A DNA stretch of 64,000 bases from Nocardiopsis algeriensis (GTDB taxonomy: Bacteria > Actinomycetota > Actinomycetes > Streptosporangiales > Streptosporangiaceae). Made by a program: the position numbers and the translations under genes. The stretch lies in the NCBI RefSeq assembly GCF_014203695.1, contig NZ_JACHJO010000009.1:1-64000 (forward strand), in the 5' to 3' direction. Position 1 is the first letter of the stretch; each line of letters starts with the position of its first letter. Under the pieces are notes generated by a model. It ran no database searches and was not told the origin of the DNA. It was given only the letters and a program-made list of their open reading frames with translations. This document shows, piece by piece, positions 35,728 through 44,674 of the stretch.

Positions 35728-37524
35728 GTGGCGTCCACCCTGCTGTCCGCGCGCGACCTGAGTTTCATGCTCCACGAGTGGCTCGACGCCGAGGCGCTCA
35801 CGAAGCGCCCCCACTACGCCGACCACTCGCGCGAGACGCTCGACGGCGCGCTGGAACTGGCCGAGCGCGTGGCCACCGACCACTTCGCGCCGCACAACAA
35901 GACGAACGATGCCAACGAGCCCCGCTTCGACGGCGAGCGCGTCCACGTCATCCCCGAGGTCAAACGCGCTCTGGAGGTCTACGCCGAGACCGGCCTCAAC
36001 GCCCTGGGCCTGCCCGCCTCCGTCGGCGGCGGGCAGCTGCCGCACGTGGTCGTCAGCGCCTGCAACGCCTGGTTCCAGGCAGCCAACCTGGGCACCTCGG
36101 CCTATCCCTTCCTCACCCTGGGCAACGCCCGGCTCCTGCTGGCCCACGGTTCACCCGAGCAGGTCGACACCTGGGTGCGCCCCATGGCCGAGGGCCGCTT
36201 CTCCGGCACCATGTGCCTGTCCGAACCGCAGGCGGGCAGCTCCCTGGCCGACATCACCACGCGCGCCGAGGAGGCCGGCGACGGCACCTACCGGATCTTC
36301 GGCAACAAGATGTGGATCTCGGGCGGCGACCACGAGCTGGCCGAGAACATCGTCCACCTGGTGCTGGCCAAGATCCCCGGCGGGCCCCCCGGGGTCAAGG
36401 GCATCTCCCTGTTCGTCGTGCCCAAGTACCTGGTGGGCCCCGACGGCTCCCTCGGGGAGCGCAACGACGTCGTGCCCGCCGGTCTCAACCACAAGATGGG
36501 CTACCGCGGCACCGTCAACGCCCTGCTCAACTTCGGCGAGGGCAGGCACAGCCCCGGCGGCCGGCCGGGCGCGGTCGGCTACCTGGTGGGCGAGCCCCAC
36601 CAGGGGCTGAAGTACATGTTCCACATGATGAACGGCGCGCGCATCGGTGTGGGAGCGGGCGCCGCGGCGCTCGGTTACACCGGCTACCTCAAGTCGCTGG
36701 CCTACGCGCGCGAGCGCCTTCAGGGCCGCCCCCTCGGCGCCAAGGACCCCGCGCGGCCTCAGGTGCCCATCACCGAGCACACCGACGTGCGGCGCATGCT
36801 GCTGGCCCAGAAGAGCTACGCCGAGGGCGCCCTCGCACTGGTGCTGTACTGCTCCCGGCTGGTCGACGACACCGCCAGTGCGGAGGACCCGCAGGTCCGC
36901 GAGCGGGCCTCGCTGCTGCTGGACGTGCTCACCCCGATCGCCAAGAGCTGGCCCTCCCAGTGGTGCCTGGAGGCCAACAGCCTGGCCATCCAGGTGCACG
37001 GCGGCTACGGCTACACCCGCGAGTACGACGTGGAGCAGCACTACCGGGACAACCGGCTCAACCCCGTCCACGAGGGGACCCACGGCATCCAGGCGCTGGA
37101 CCTGCTGGGCCGCAAGGCGGTCCAGGACGGCGGCAGGCGCCTGGCGCTGCTGCTGGAGACCGCGCGGGCCACCGCCGACCGCGCCCGCGCCCTGGGCGGG
37201 GAGGAGGCCGCCTGCGCCGAGGCGCTGTCCGCGGCGCTGGACCGCGTCGCGCAGACCACGGCCGCGGCCTGGGCCGAGGGGGATCCGGAGACGGCGCTGG
37301 CGAACGCGACCGCCTACCTGGAGGCGACGGGGCACGTGGTGGTCGCGTGGATGTGGCTGGAGCAGCTGGTGGCGGCACACGGCCGCGAGGGCCGCTTCTA
37401 CGACGGCAAGCGGGCGGCCGCCGCCTACTTCTTCCGCCACGAGCTGCCGCGCACCGGCCCCCAGTTCGACCTGGTCGCCTCCGGGGACCGCACCGTCCTG
37501 GACACCCCCGCCGACATCCTGTGA
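35728..37524 (+). CDS. Acyl-CoA dehydrogenase, large FadE5-like form
   Basis: A 598-residue FAD-dependent acyl-CoA dehydrogenase of the long, two-domain-plus-C-terminal type known from mycobacteria. GTMCLSEPQAGSSLADI contacts FAD, MWISGGDHELAENIVHLVL and GARIGVGAGAAALGYTGYL lie in the core, and HGGYGYTREYDVEQHYRDNR precedes NPVHEGTHGIQ, which holds the catalytic glutamate. It oxidises fatty acyl-CoA to the 2-enoyl form, the first step of beta-oxidation. GTG 35728 follows GAGGAGG at eight bases. The dyad just upstream suggests TetR control by fatty acyl ligands. Confidence 0.9.
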   Translation: MASTLLSARDLSFMLHEWLDAEALTKRPHYADHSRETLDGALELAERVATDHFAPHNKTNDANEPRFDGERVHVIPEVKRALEVYAETGLNALGLPASVGGGQLPHVVVSACNAWFQAANLGTSAYPFLTLGNARLLLAHGSPEQVDTWVRPMAEGRFSGTMCLSEPQAGSSLADITTRAEEAGDGTYRIFGNKMWISGGDHELAENIVHLVLAKIPGGPPGVKGISLFVVPKYLVGPDGSLGERNDVVPAGLNHKMGYRGTVNALLNFGEGRHSPGGRPGAVGYLVGEPHQGLKYMFHMMNGARIGVGAGAAALGYTGYLKSLAYARERLQGRPLGAKDPARPQVPITEHTDVRRMLLAQKSYAEGALALVLYCSRLVDDTASAEDPQVRERASLLLDVLTPIAKSWPSQWCLEANSLAIQVHGGYGYTREYDVEQHYRDNRLNPVHEGTHGIQALDLLGRKAVQDGGRRLALLLETARATADRARALGGEEAACAEALSAALDRVAQTTAAAWAEGDPETALANATAYLEATGHVVVAWMWLEQLVAAHGREGRFYDGKRAAAAYFFRHELPRTGPQFDLVASGDRTVLDTPADIL

Positions 37525-37628
37525 CCGAACGACCGCGGAGGCGGGCGGGGCCGTGAGAGGGTGGAACCGTGTTCCGGGTGCCGCCGCGGTCCGCGGCGGC
37601 ACCCGGGCAGGTTCGAAGAGGGGGAGCG

Positions 37629-38576
37629 ATGCAGACCTTCCTGCCCCATGCCTCGTTCGCCGAGTGCGCGCGGGTGCTGGAGGACCGCCGCCTGGGGAAG
37701 CAGCGGGTGGAGACCCTGCAGATCCTGCGGGCACTGGTGTGGCCCCGGTACGGATGGAAGCGCCATCCCGCCGTGGCGATGTGGCGCGGCTTCGTGCCCG
37801 CGCTCGTCTGCTACGGCGCGGCGGTGTGCCGTGAATGGCGTGAACGCGGCCGCGCCGACGCCGTTCTCCCCTCGTTGACCGCTTTCACCGCGGGCACACC
37901 GCCCGACGAGGCCGAGTTGTGGGACCGGGACATGCTCCCGCCGTGGCTGGGTGCGGAGGACCTGCACCGGTCGCACCGCTCGAACCTGGTGGCCAAGGAC
38001 GAGGAGCACTACCGGCCGCTGTTCCCCGAGACACCCCGGGGTCTGCCCTATGTCTGGCCCCGGCCGGCCTTCCCGTACTGGCCTCTGAGGCGCGGCGGTC
38101 CCGGTCCGATGGAGATCGGGGCGGCCGAGAGGCTGCTGGGTACTGCCGGGGGCGCGCACACGGCCGTGATCGAACAGCTGGTGTCGGGGCGCAGCGTGCG
38201 CCTGCACCTGCCCGAACCGGGCGACGTGTCCCCGGGCCTGCTCGCCGGCCTGTGCACCCCGGGTGAGACCCTCTGGCTGGTCCCCGGGCAGCCGCCTCCC
38301 CGGCCCGCACCGCGCAGCGGCCCCGCACTTTCGGGCATCGCCGGACGGCCCAGCCCGTCGGTCGCCCGCCCGCCCGGCCCCGAGGACGAGGAGGCGATGC
38401 GCGCCGAGGCGGACGAACCGGAGTTCCGGTTCCGCAGGGTCGACCCCGACTCCTCGGCCGAGGTGCGGATCCCGCCCGGAACCGGACTGGTCGTCGTCGA
38501 AGGACCCGATCTGCCCGAGCCCGCCACCGGCCTCCCCGTGCTGCGCCTGCTGCCGCCCCGCGGAACCGGATCCTGA
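37629..38576 (+). CDS. MSMEG_6728-family protein with extended C-terminus
   Basis: A 315-residue protein whose first 155 residues (MQTFLPHASFAECARVLEDR, then LGKQRVETLQILRAL and HRSHRSNLVAKDEEHYRPLF) match the MSMEG_6728 family. That family resembles pyrimidine-dimer DNA glycosylases. The C-terminal 160 residues are low-complexity and proline-rich and I do not recognise them. ATG 37629 has GGGGGAG upstream. The function is unproven; DNA repair is a family-level guess. Confidence 0.7.
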   Translation: MQTFLPHASFAECARVLEDRRLGKQRVETLQILRALVWPRYGWKRHPAVAMWRGFVPALVCYGAAVCREWRERGRADAVLPSLTAFTAGTPPDEAELWDRDMLPPWLGAEDLHRSHRSNLVAKDEEHYRPLFPETPRGLPYVWPRPAFPYWPLRRGGPGPMEIGAAERLLGTAGGAHTAVIEQLVSGRSVRLHLPEPGDVSPGLLAGLCTPGETLWLVPGQPPPRPAPRSGPALSGIAGRPSPSVARPPGPEDEEAMRAEADEPEFRFRRVDPDSSAEVRIPPGTGLVVVEGPDLPEPATGLPVLRLLPPRGTGS

Positions 38577-38628
38577 CCCCTGTCCCGCGGCCGCGGGGCC
38601 GCCGCGCCCCCGCCGTGCCCGACCGCCG

Positions 38629-38964
38629 TCAGATCCTCGGGTCGACCTCCAGGCCCAGACCTTCCTGGCCCAGCCAGTTCAGCCGGACCGACGCGACCCG
38701 GGCCCGCTCCTCCAGCTGGAGCCGGGTCGCGTACACACTCAGCAGGAACGCCTGCAGGGAGTCCACACCGTAGGAGGTCGCCACGGCCTCGTCCCCCAGC
38801 CCCAGGATCTGGCGGGGGCAGTGCCAGTCACCGCGCGCCTCGGGGTGGGGGTCGGGCTCGGGCGTGCCCAGTCTCACGATCACCGGTGTGCGCGTACCGT
38901 CCTCGGCCACGGCCTCCAGCCGCCGCTCGGCCACGACCTCACCCAGCTCATGGGTCACCGACAT
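38629..38964 (-). CDS. DUF6968-like protein
   Basis: A 111-residue cytoplasmic protein of unknown function. The ordered pieces RRLEAVAEDGTRTPVIVRLG, GDWHCPRQILGLGDEAVAT and YGVDSLQAFLLSVYATRLQL recall the small DUF6968 family, which often sits near secretion or toxin genes. No catalytic residues stand out. ATG 38964 is the only plausible start. It is convergent with the MSMEG_6728-like gene. Confidence 0.6.
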   Translation of the reverse strand: MSVTHELGEVVAERRLEAVAEDGTRTPVIVRLGTPEPDPHPEARGDWHCPRQILGLGDEAVATSYGVDSLQAFLLSVYATRLQLEERARVASVRLNWLGQEGLGLEVDPRI

Positions 38965-39076
38965 ACCGTCCTCTTCTTCCAGTGCCTCGGAACGGGCCGC
39001 ACGCTAGCAAAGGGGGAGGACATCTCCGCCGGGCCACCGCGGGCCGGAGGACCACCGGACCGGAAAGCGGAGCGGG

Positions 39077-39178
39077 TCAGCCGCAGGAGTTCAGCACCAG
39101 CAGGAGCAGGATCGTCAGCCCGGCCGAGACCAGGAGTGACAGGAAGCAGCCCAGGCGGCTGCTGAAGAAGACGAACAC
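39077..39178 (-). CDS. Small single-pass membrane protein, 33 residues
   Basis: GTG 39178 is preceded by AGGAGG at five bases and encodes a 33-residue protein: VFVFFSSRLGC, a hydrophobic stretch FLSLLVSAGLTILLLLVL, and NSCG at the end. It has one membrane span and two cysteines in total. I recall similar actinobacterial mini-proteins starting with an F-V-F-F-S-x-R-L-G-C pattern. It is too short for ordinary gene finding. Its function is unknown; it lies divergently to the stress operon starting at 39382. Confidence 0.6.
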   Translation of the reverse strand: MFVFFSSRLGCFLSLLVSAGLTILLLLVLNSCG

Positions 39179-39313
39179 ACGGACCTCCTCTCGGCGGAGG
39201 CCCCGACGCCTCCGACCGTCCCCCTACCCCTTCCTCCCCCGGCCGTGCGTGGGCCGGGAGGCAACGGCCGCCCCATTTTCTCTTCCCGGTCGGACCGCAT
39301 CTCCGACACGCAT

Positions 39314-39337
39314 GTATAGCCCTGCGCCACCCGGGTA
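39314..39337 (+). promoter_or_regulatory. SigB-type stress promoter candidate
   Basis: GTAT (39314-39317), 15 bases, GGGTA (39333-39337), close to the Streptomyces SigB pattern GNNTN-spacer-GGGTAY. It lies 45 bases before the start of the four-gene operon. Confidence 0.5.
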
Positions 39338-39381
39338 GTCGCGATGACAACCGAGTAACAGGCCGGCTCCGAGGAGGCTTG

Positions 39382-40041
39382 ATGCAGTCGCACGAGGGAA
39401 CAGGCGGGTTGGGCGACAAGAGCAGCCAACTGGCCTCGACCGCCCGCGAGAAGGCGGGGGGCGTCGCGTCCACTGCCGGGGAGCAGGCACGCTCCCTCGC
39501 CGGTGAGGCCCGTTCCGAGGCACAGAACGTCGCGAGCGACGTCCAGGCCCGTCTGCGCGAGGAGGCCGGTGAGCAGACCCGGCGCACCTCGCAGAACCTG
39601 CGCCAGTGGTCGGAGGAGCTGTCCTCCATGGCCGACAACGGGGACTCCGGGTCCCCGGTGCGCGACGCCGTGAACCAGGTCGCGCAGAGCGGCCTGCGGG
39701 CAGCCGACTTCCTGGAGGAGCGGGGGTTCGAGGGCCTGGTCGACGAGGCCAAGCAGTTCGCCCGGCGCAAGCCGATGGCTTTCCTTGCCGGCGCGGCCGT
39801 CGCCGGCTTCGCACTGGGCCGTGTGCTGAAGGTGTCGTCCGCCCTCTCGGACGACAGCGGCACCGACAGCGGCCACCCCAGGCAGATCGGCAGCGGCGGC
39901 CACGCGGCCCCGTCGGTTCCGCACCAGAGCCGGGACGACTCCGGCGGAACCACCCCGTATCTCCAGCAGCCCGGTACCCCCCGGCACGAGGGGTCCGGAA
40001 CGACTCCCGGCGATCCCGGCATGCCGGGCCGAACACTCTGA
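39382..40041 (+). CDS. LEA-like/DUF stress protein with C-terminal membrane helix
   Basis: A 219-residue protein. The first 100 residues are repeats rich in Ala, Glu and Arg (STAREKAGGVASTAGEQARS; LAGEARSEAQNVASDVQARL) like late-embryogenesis-abundant helices, with a likely coiled coil. A membrane-associating segment follows (KPMAFLAGAAVAGFALGRVL, about 130-150), then a disordered Gly/Pro tail. ATG 39382 has GAGGAGG upstream. It is first of a four-gene stress/envelope operon. Its general layout resembles the DUF3618 protein two genes on. Confidence 0.65.
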   Translation: MQSHEGTGGLGDKSSQLASTAREKAGGVASTAGEQARSLAGEARSEAQNVASDVQARLREEAGEQTRRTSQNLRQWSEELSSMADNGDSGSPVRDAVNQVAQSGLRAADFLEERGFEGLVDEAKQFARRKPMAFLAGAAVAGFALGRVLKVSSALSDDSGTDSGHPRQIGSGGHAAPSVPHQSRDDSGGTTPYLQQPGTPRHEGSGTTPGDPGMPGRTL

Positions 40042-40052
40042 AGGAGGACGAC

Positions 40053-40475
40053 ATGGCGGCCACTTCCGCAACCTCGTCACACAGCGCGAGGCCCGGCGAG
40101 GAGGAGTCCATCTCCGAACTCCTCAGTGCGGTGACCAGTGACCTGCAGAAGCTGTTCCGGCAGGAGGTCGCCCTGGCCAAGGCCGAGATCAGCGAGGAGG
40201 CGAGCAAGGCCGGCAAGGCGGCCGGCCTCCTCAGCGGCGCCGCACTGGCCGGCTACATGACCGTGGTGCTGCTCAGCCTGGCGGCGGTCTTCGGCCTGGC
40301 CGAACTCATCGGACTGGGCTGGGCCGCCCTGGTCGTCGCCGCACTCTGGGCGATCGCGGGCGCAGTCCTGTTCGTCGTCGGACGCAACCGGATGCGCGAG
40401 GTCTCTCCCAAACCGGAACGCACCATCGAAACGCTCAAGGAGGACGCGCAATGGGCGAAACATCCGACCGGATAA
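40053..40475 (+). CDS. Phage holin-like family protein (superfamily III, DUF1469)
   Basis: A 140-residue membrane protein. ESISELLSAVTSDLQKLFRQ and EVALAKAEISEEASKAGKAA form an N-terminal amphipathic helix, then come two membrane spans (GYMTVVLLSLAAVFGLAELI and ALVVAALWAIAGAVLFVVGR). Despite the name, chromosomal copies in actinomycetes are not phage lysis genes. AAGGAGG at 40041-40047 drives ATG 40053. Its 3' end overlaps the next gene by 25 bases. Confidence 0.85.
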   Translation: MAATSATSSHSARPGEEESISELLSAVTSDLQKLFRQEVALAKAEISEEASKAGKAAGLLSGAALAGYMTVVLLSLAAVFGLAELIGLGWAALVVAALWAIAGAVLFVVGRNRMREVSPKPERTIETLKEDAQWAKHPTG

Positions 40476-41050
40476 AGCACGACATCGAGCGCACCCGCTC
40501 GGAACTGACCCATGACACCGACCGCCTGGTGAACCACGCCAAGCCGAGGAACGTCGTGGAGCGGCGCACCCGGCGGATGCGGGACAGGACCCGCAGCATC
40601 AAGGACCGGGTCATGGGCTCGTCGTCGCAGGCTGCCGGAGGGGTTCGCCAGGGTGCCGGACAGGCGGCCGAGGGAATCCGCCACACGAAGGACCAGGCGG
40701 TCGACATGGCCAGGTCCGCGCCGGAGCAGGCCGCCCGCCAGACGCAGGGCAACCCCATCGCCGCAGGGCTCATCGCCTTCGGCGCCGGCCTGCTGGCCGC
40801 CTCCGTGCTGTCCGAGAGCCAGGCCGAGAAGCGTGCGGCCCAGCGTGTGAACGAGCGCGCGGGAGACCTGATCGAGCCCGCCAAGCAGGCCGTGGGCGAG
40901 TCGGTCGACCACGTCAAGGAACAGGCCAGGGAGTCGGCGCAGGCCGCCGGCCAGCACCTCAAGGAGAACGCGACGGAAGCCGCGCAGACCACCGGGCAGC
41001 ACGCCCGCGGCGAGGCCCGGTCCGCGGCGGAGGAGATGCGCCGCTCCTGA
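40451..41050 (+). CDS. DUF3618 family protein
   Basis: A 199-residue protein. The N-terminal RIKHDIERTRSELTHDTDRL is the DUF3618 signature helix. A membrane segment (NPIAAGLIAFGAGLLAASVL, about 98-118) is followed by a long Ala/Gln/Glu-rich helix (KEQARESAQAAGQHLKENA). This is the usual partner of the holin-like protein in actinomycete stress operons. Its function is unknown; an envelope or osmotic-stress role is inferred from the company. It overlaps the preceding gene, so co-translation is likely. Confidence 0.85.
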   Translation: MGETSDRIKHDIERTRSELTHDTDRLVNHAKPRNVVERRTRRMRDRTRSIKDRVMGSSSQAAGGVRQGAGQAAEGIRHTKDQAVDMARSAPEQAARQTQGNPIAAGLIAFGAGLLAASVLSESQAEKRAAQRVNERAGDLIEPAKQAVGESVDHVKEQARESAQAAGQHLKENATEAAQTTGQHARGEARSAAEEMRRS

Positions 41051-41173
41051 GGCGCATGCCCGACATCCGTGATCTGCCGGCACCACCCCGGACCCGTCCG
41101 GCGGTGGTGCCGGCCGTTGGGGCCGAAGGACCCCGCCCTGTCCGGCCCCCGGGAAGCGAGGAGAGACCAGACG

Positions 41174-42157
41174 ATGCCCGAACACAAACCCACCGCAGGT
41201 AAGGTGCCCTCTCCCCGGAAACCCGACGGCCCCACCGACGTGCCGGCGTCCTCGTGGCGGGCCTCACTGCGCCGGACCGTCGGCGAGTTCGGCAAGGACA
41301 ACCTGACCGACCTCGCCGCCGGCCTCACCTACTACGCGATCCTGTCCGTCTTCCCCGCGCTCCTGGTGCTGGTGGCCCTGGTCGGCATGGCCGGGCCCGA
41401 GGCGACGCAGACCATGACCGACAACATCTCCCGGGCCGTACCCGAGGACGCGGGCGAACTGCTGACGACGGCGATCTCGACCCTTCAGGGGAACCAGACG
41501 GCCGCAGGGGTGTTCGGTCTGATCAGCCTCGCCGTCGCCCTGTGGTCGGCGTCGGGCTACGTCGCGGCCTTCATGCGTACCTCCAACATCGTCTACGACA
41601 TCCCCGAGGGGCGACCCTTCTGGAAGACGCTGCCGCTGCGCGTCGGCATCACCGTGGTGCTCGTGATCCTGGTGACCCTGACGGTGCTCGGTGTCACCTT
41701 CACGGGTTCGGCCGCCCAATGGCTGGGCGACCTGGTGGGCCTGGGTTCGACGGCGGTGATGGTGTGGGACATCGCGAAGTGGCCGGTGCTGCTGTTCATG
41801 GTGATGTTCATGGTGGCATTCCTGTACTGGGCCGCGCCCAACGCCAAGCGCAAGTTCCGCTGGGTCAGCCCGGGAAGCGCGCTGGCGGTCGTGCTCTGGC
41901 TGCTCGCCTCCGCCGGCTTCGCCTTCTACGTCGCCAACTTCGCCTCCTACGGCAACACCTACGGCAGCATGGCGACGGTGATCATCTTTCTCGTCTGGCT
42001 GTGGATCAGCAACATCGCGATCCTGTTGGGCCAGGAGTTCAACGCCGAGATCGAGCGCGGCCGCGCCATGAGTGAGGGACTCCCCGGCGACGAGGAGCCC
42101 TACGTCGAACTGCGCGACACCCCCGACGAGGAGCATGCGAGCCACCGCGGGAAGTGA
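41174..42157 (+). CDS. YihY/virulence factor BrkB family membrane protein
   Basis: A 327-residue inner-membrane protein of the YihY (formerly RNase BN) family. LAAGLTYYAILSVFPALLVL marks the first span and conserved core. Five further spans follow, including PVLLFMVMFMVAFLYWAAPN and the end segment FLVWLWISNIAILLGQEFNA. It was once called ribonuclease BN, which is now regarded as wrong; it may be a lipid or solute transporter. ATG 41174 follows CGAGGAGAG. Last gene of the operon, followed by a strong palindromic terminator. Confidence 0.92.
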   Translation: MPEHKPTAGKVPSPRKPDGPTDVPASSWRASLRRTVGEFGKDNLTDLAAGLTYYAILSVFPALLVLVALVGMAGPEATQTMTDNISRAVPEDAGELLTTAISTLQGNQTAAGVFGLISLAVALWSASGYVAAFMRTSNIVYDIPEGRPFWKTLPLRVGITVVLVILVTLTVLGVTFTGSAAQWLGDLVGLGSTAVMVWDIAKWPVLLFMVMFMVAFLYWAAPNAKRKFRWVSPGSALAVVLWLLASAGFAFYVANFASYGNTYGSMATVIIFLVWLWISNIAILLGQEFNAEIERGRAMSEGLPGDEEPYVELRDTPDEEHASHRGK

Positions 42158-42187
42158 CTCCCGCGGGCGCGTCCCGCCGAGGAACGC

Positions 42188-42219
42188 TGCGGCCTCCCCC
42201 GTCCGGGGGAGGCCGCAGC
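42188..42219. terminator. Bidirectional terminator
   Basis: CTGCGGCCTCCCCCG with its perfect complement and a two-base loop, between the convergent yihY-like gene and the flippase-like gene. Confidence 0.75.
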
Positions 42220-42237
42220 CGCTTCCGCCGGATCCGG

Positions 42238-44607
42238 TCAGAGGGCCTCGCGGCGCTGCAGGTGGGCGAAGGCGGCCCAGCCCGGCAGGACGGGGAACCA
42301 GAAGGTGAGCAGGCGGAAGAGCAGGACCGCGGGCAGGGCGACCGCGGCGGGAACGCCCGCCACCGCGGCGAGGCCGCCGATGAGCGCGGCCTCCACGGCG
42401 CCGAGTCCGCCCGGGGTGGGTGCGGCCGAACCGATCGCGTTGCCCGCCAGGAAGACCACGGCGACGGCCACCAGGCTCACCTCCGTGCCCTCCGGGGTGA
42501 AGGCCAGCACCGAGAAGTGCAGGCACAGCACGAACGCGACGGTCAGCAGCAGGGTCCCGCCCACACCGAGCACCAGGCCCGCGGGGCGCTGGAGGGCGTC
42601 CAGCAACCTGGGCAGGACGCCGTGCAGGTAGGGGCGGACGCGGGCGCCGACCGCCTGGCGCAACCGGGGCAGTGACAGGGCCGCGGCAACGGCGGCGGTG
42701 GCGGCGAGGCTGATCACCACGACCGTGGGCGAGGGTGTGAAGCCCGTCCAGTAGGAGGTCCCGGTCAGATAGGCGCACACCAGCAGCAGGGGGACGTGCA
42801 CGAGGAAGCCGACCAGCTGGGTGAGGCCGACGGCGGACAGCGCGAGCGGCGCGGGGGCGCCCGCCTTGATCACGAACCGGGTGTTGATCGCGATCGACCC
42901 CAGCCCGGCAGGAGCGGCGATACGCACGAACGAGGCCGCGTACTGGGCCATGACGGTGCGCCACCACGGCAGCGGCACGGGGACGAACCCGACCAGGACC
43001 ATCGCGGCGGCCACCATGCACAGCGTGGCCATGGCGAACGCGCCACCGGCCCAGAGCGGATCGGCCGCTGCGACGGAGCCGAAGTCGACGCCGGCGAGCT
43101 GGTACAGCAGCACGAGACCGACGGCGGTCGCGACCACGAAGGTGACGACGGTGCGCGGGCGCATACGCTCCACACGGGCGGGCTCGGACGGCGCCTCGGG
43201 GGCGGTCTCCGTCACGCACTCGCGCACCCGGGCGAGCAGCCCCTTCTCGGAGCGCAGCGCGGAGCGCACGGCGGAGGGCAGGCCCGCAAGCTGCAGGTAG
43301 GGCAGGACCGCCGCGGTGGCGGGCACCCCCAGGGCGCGCACCGCGGAGTCGACGGCGCGCCGGGGCCCCACCCGCACCGCCAGGAGAGCGATCATCGCGG
43401 CGTTGTCGAGAGAGGTCTTGAGCGGGGGCGCGGCCACGGCGCCGCGGTCCGTACCCGTGAAGCCCACGCGCCCGCTCCGCTCCACGACCCCGACGGTGGA
43501 GCCGCTGAGGTTGCCGTGGGCGATGCGGCGCCGGTGCAGGCGCCCGAGCTCGCTCCAGCAGGCGTCGAGCAGTTCGTCGGTGAGATCCTCGTCCGCGAGG
43601 TCGTCCAGGGGGCGCATGTCCGGAAGGTCGCGGACGAGGATCACCCGGTCGGCGCCGAGCCGGCCGACAGCCAGGACGCGGGGGGCGGCGGCGCCCGCCT
43701 CGCGCAGGGACAGCCCCATGAGCGCGCTGTGCTCGGCACGGCGGCGCACACCGTAGAGCATGCGGGGGGCGAAGGGGCCGCGCAGCAGGAGGAGGTCGCG
43801 CAGGCGGCGCCAGAAGCCGGAGGTGTTCTCGGAGCCGAGCACGATCACCTCGACGCTCTCACCGCTGTCGAGTTCGGCCAGGTGGCGGGGGTTGCCCTCC
43901 TCGTCGTTGCCGGCAGGGGTGACGGCGCGGACCCGGAGGTCGAACCGGAGCAGCTCCTCGCACAGCATTTCCCCGGGGGCCGGTACGGGGGTCGTCCCGA
44001 TCGCGTAGCGGGCCAGGGAGGCGCAGGTCAGGCCGAGGATGACGGTGAGGAGGAGCGCGGGAAGGCTGGTGACCCCGGCCAGGAGGGCGCACAGCGCGAC
44101 GGTGGTGCCCGAGGCCCACAGCAGCGACCGGACACGGGGCTGGCCGGGGGGCATGGTGCGGATGAAGGCCAGGGCGGCGGCGACGTAGCCGAGGGTGGCA
44201 CTGGTGAACAGGTCGTCGGGGGCGCCGGGCAGCGGGGCGGGGACCCGCTGGGGCCCCACGAGGACGGCCAGTGCGGCGTTGACGAGGGAGGACAAGGCGT
44301 AGGCCGAGACCACGGCGGCGCCCTCGCGGGCGAGGTCGCGCAGCGCTCCGGCGAACAGGGTCCGCAGGACCGAGTAGCACACCAGCACCAGAAGCAGGAG
44401 GTTGGCGCCCAGCGCGGCGAGGAACAGCAGCCCCGGAGGCAGGAGGGTACGCAGCTCGGCGGTACCCGCCGTGTTCTCGCCGTCGGTCGCCACGCGGACC
44501 GCGGCCACGATCGCCGCGACCACGAGCAGACCCGCCGCTCCCAGAAGGAGATCGACGGGTCTGCGGGGTACCCGCGTGGCCACGGGGATGTCTGTTGGGG
44601 TGTTCAC
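42238..44607 (-). CDS. Flippase-like (UPF0104/LPG synthase TM) membrane protein with kinase-like domain
   Basis: A 789-residue protein. An N-terminal membrane part (about 1-220, six or so spans) is followed by a cytoplasmic kinase-like domain (about 220-470). A C-terminal UPF0104/lysylphosphatidylglycerol synthase transmembrane domain follows (VGFVPVPLPWWRTVMAQYAA; SAAPTPGGLGAVEAALIGG). The kinase-like loop reads RIAHGNLSGST instead of HRDLxxxN, so it is probably a pseudokinase. A role in moving glycolipid or polyprenyl intermediates is possible. GTG 44607 is the likely start. It lies 67 bases after the L31 gene and may receive read-through from the zinc-responsive promoter. Confidence 0.75.
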   Translation of the reverse strand: MNTPTDIPVATRVPRRPVDLLLGAAGLLVVAAIVAAVRVATDGENTAGTAELRTLLPPGLLFLAALGANLLLLVLVCYSVLRTLFAGALRDLAREGAAVVSAYALSSLVNAALAVLVGPQRVPAPLPGAPDDLFTSATLGYVAAALAFIRTMPPGQPRVRSLLWASGTTVALCALLAGVTSLPALLLTVILGLTCASLARYAIGTTPVPAPGEMLCEELLRFDLRVRAVTPAGNDEEGNPRHLAELDSGESVEVIVLGSENTSGFWRRLRDLLLLRGPFAPRMLYGVRRRAEHSALMGLSLREAGAAAPRVLAVGRLGADRVILVRDLPDMRPLDDLADEDLTDELLDACWSELGRLHRRRIAHGNLSGSTVGVVERSGRVGFTGTDRGAVAAPPLKTSLDNAAMIALLAVRVGPRRAVDSAVRALGVPATAAVLPYLQLAGLPSAVRSALRSEKGLLARVRECVTETAPEAPSEPARVERMRPRTVVTFVVATAVGLVLLYQLAGVDFGSVAAADPLWAGGAFAMATLCMVAAAMVLVGFVPVPLPWWRTVMAQYAASFVRIAAPAGLGSIAINTRFVIKAGAPAPLALSAVGLTQLVGFLVHVPLLLVCAYLTGTSYWTGFTPSPTVVVISLAATAAVAAALSLPRLRQAVGARVRPYLHGVLPRLLDALQRPAGLVLGVGGTLLLTVAFVLCLHFSVLAFTPEGTEVSLVAVAVVFLAGNAIGSAAPTPGGLGAVEAALIGGLAAVAGVPAAVALPAVLLFRLLTFWFPVLPGWAAFAHLQRREAL

Positions 44608-44674
44608 GCTCCCCAGAGTGCCCGAACAGCGCGCCGTTCGAGCACCGTGGTGGGGCGTTTCGCCTGATTGTGTG

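Noticed and set aside
37569-37628. Earlier start for the MSMEG_6728-like gene
   Set aside because: The extension reads as proline/alanine-rich non-family sequence and GGGGGAG fits the ATG at 37629.
40053-40475. Prophage remnant suggested by the holin-like gene
   Set aside because: The family is a common chromosomal membrane protein in actinomycetes; no other phage gene is nearby.
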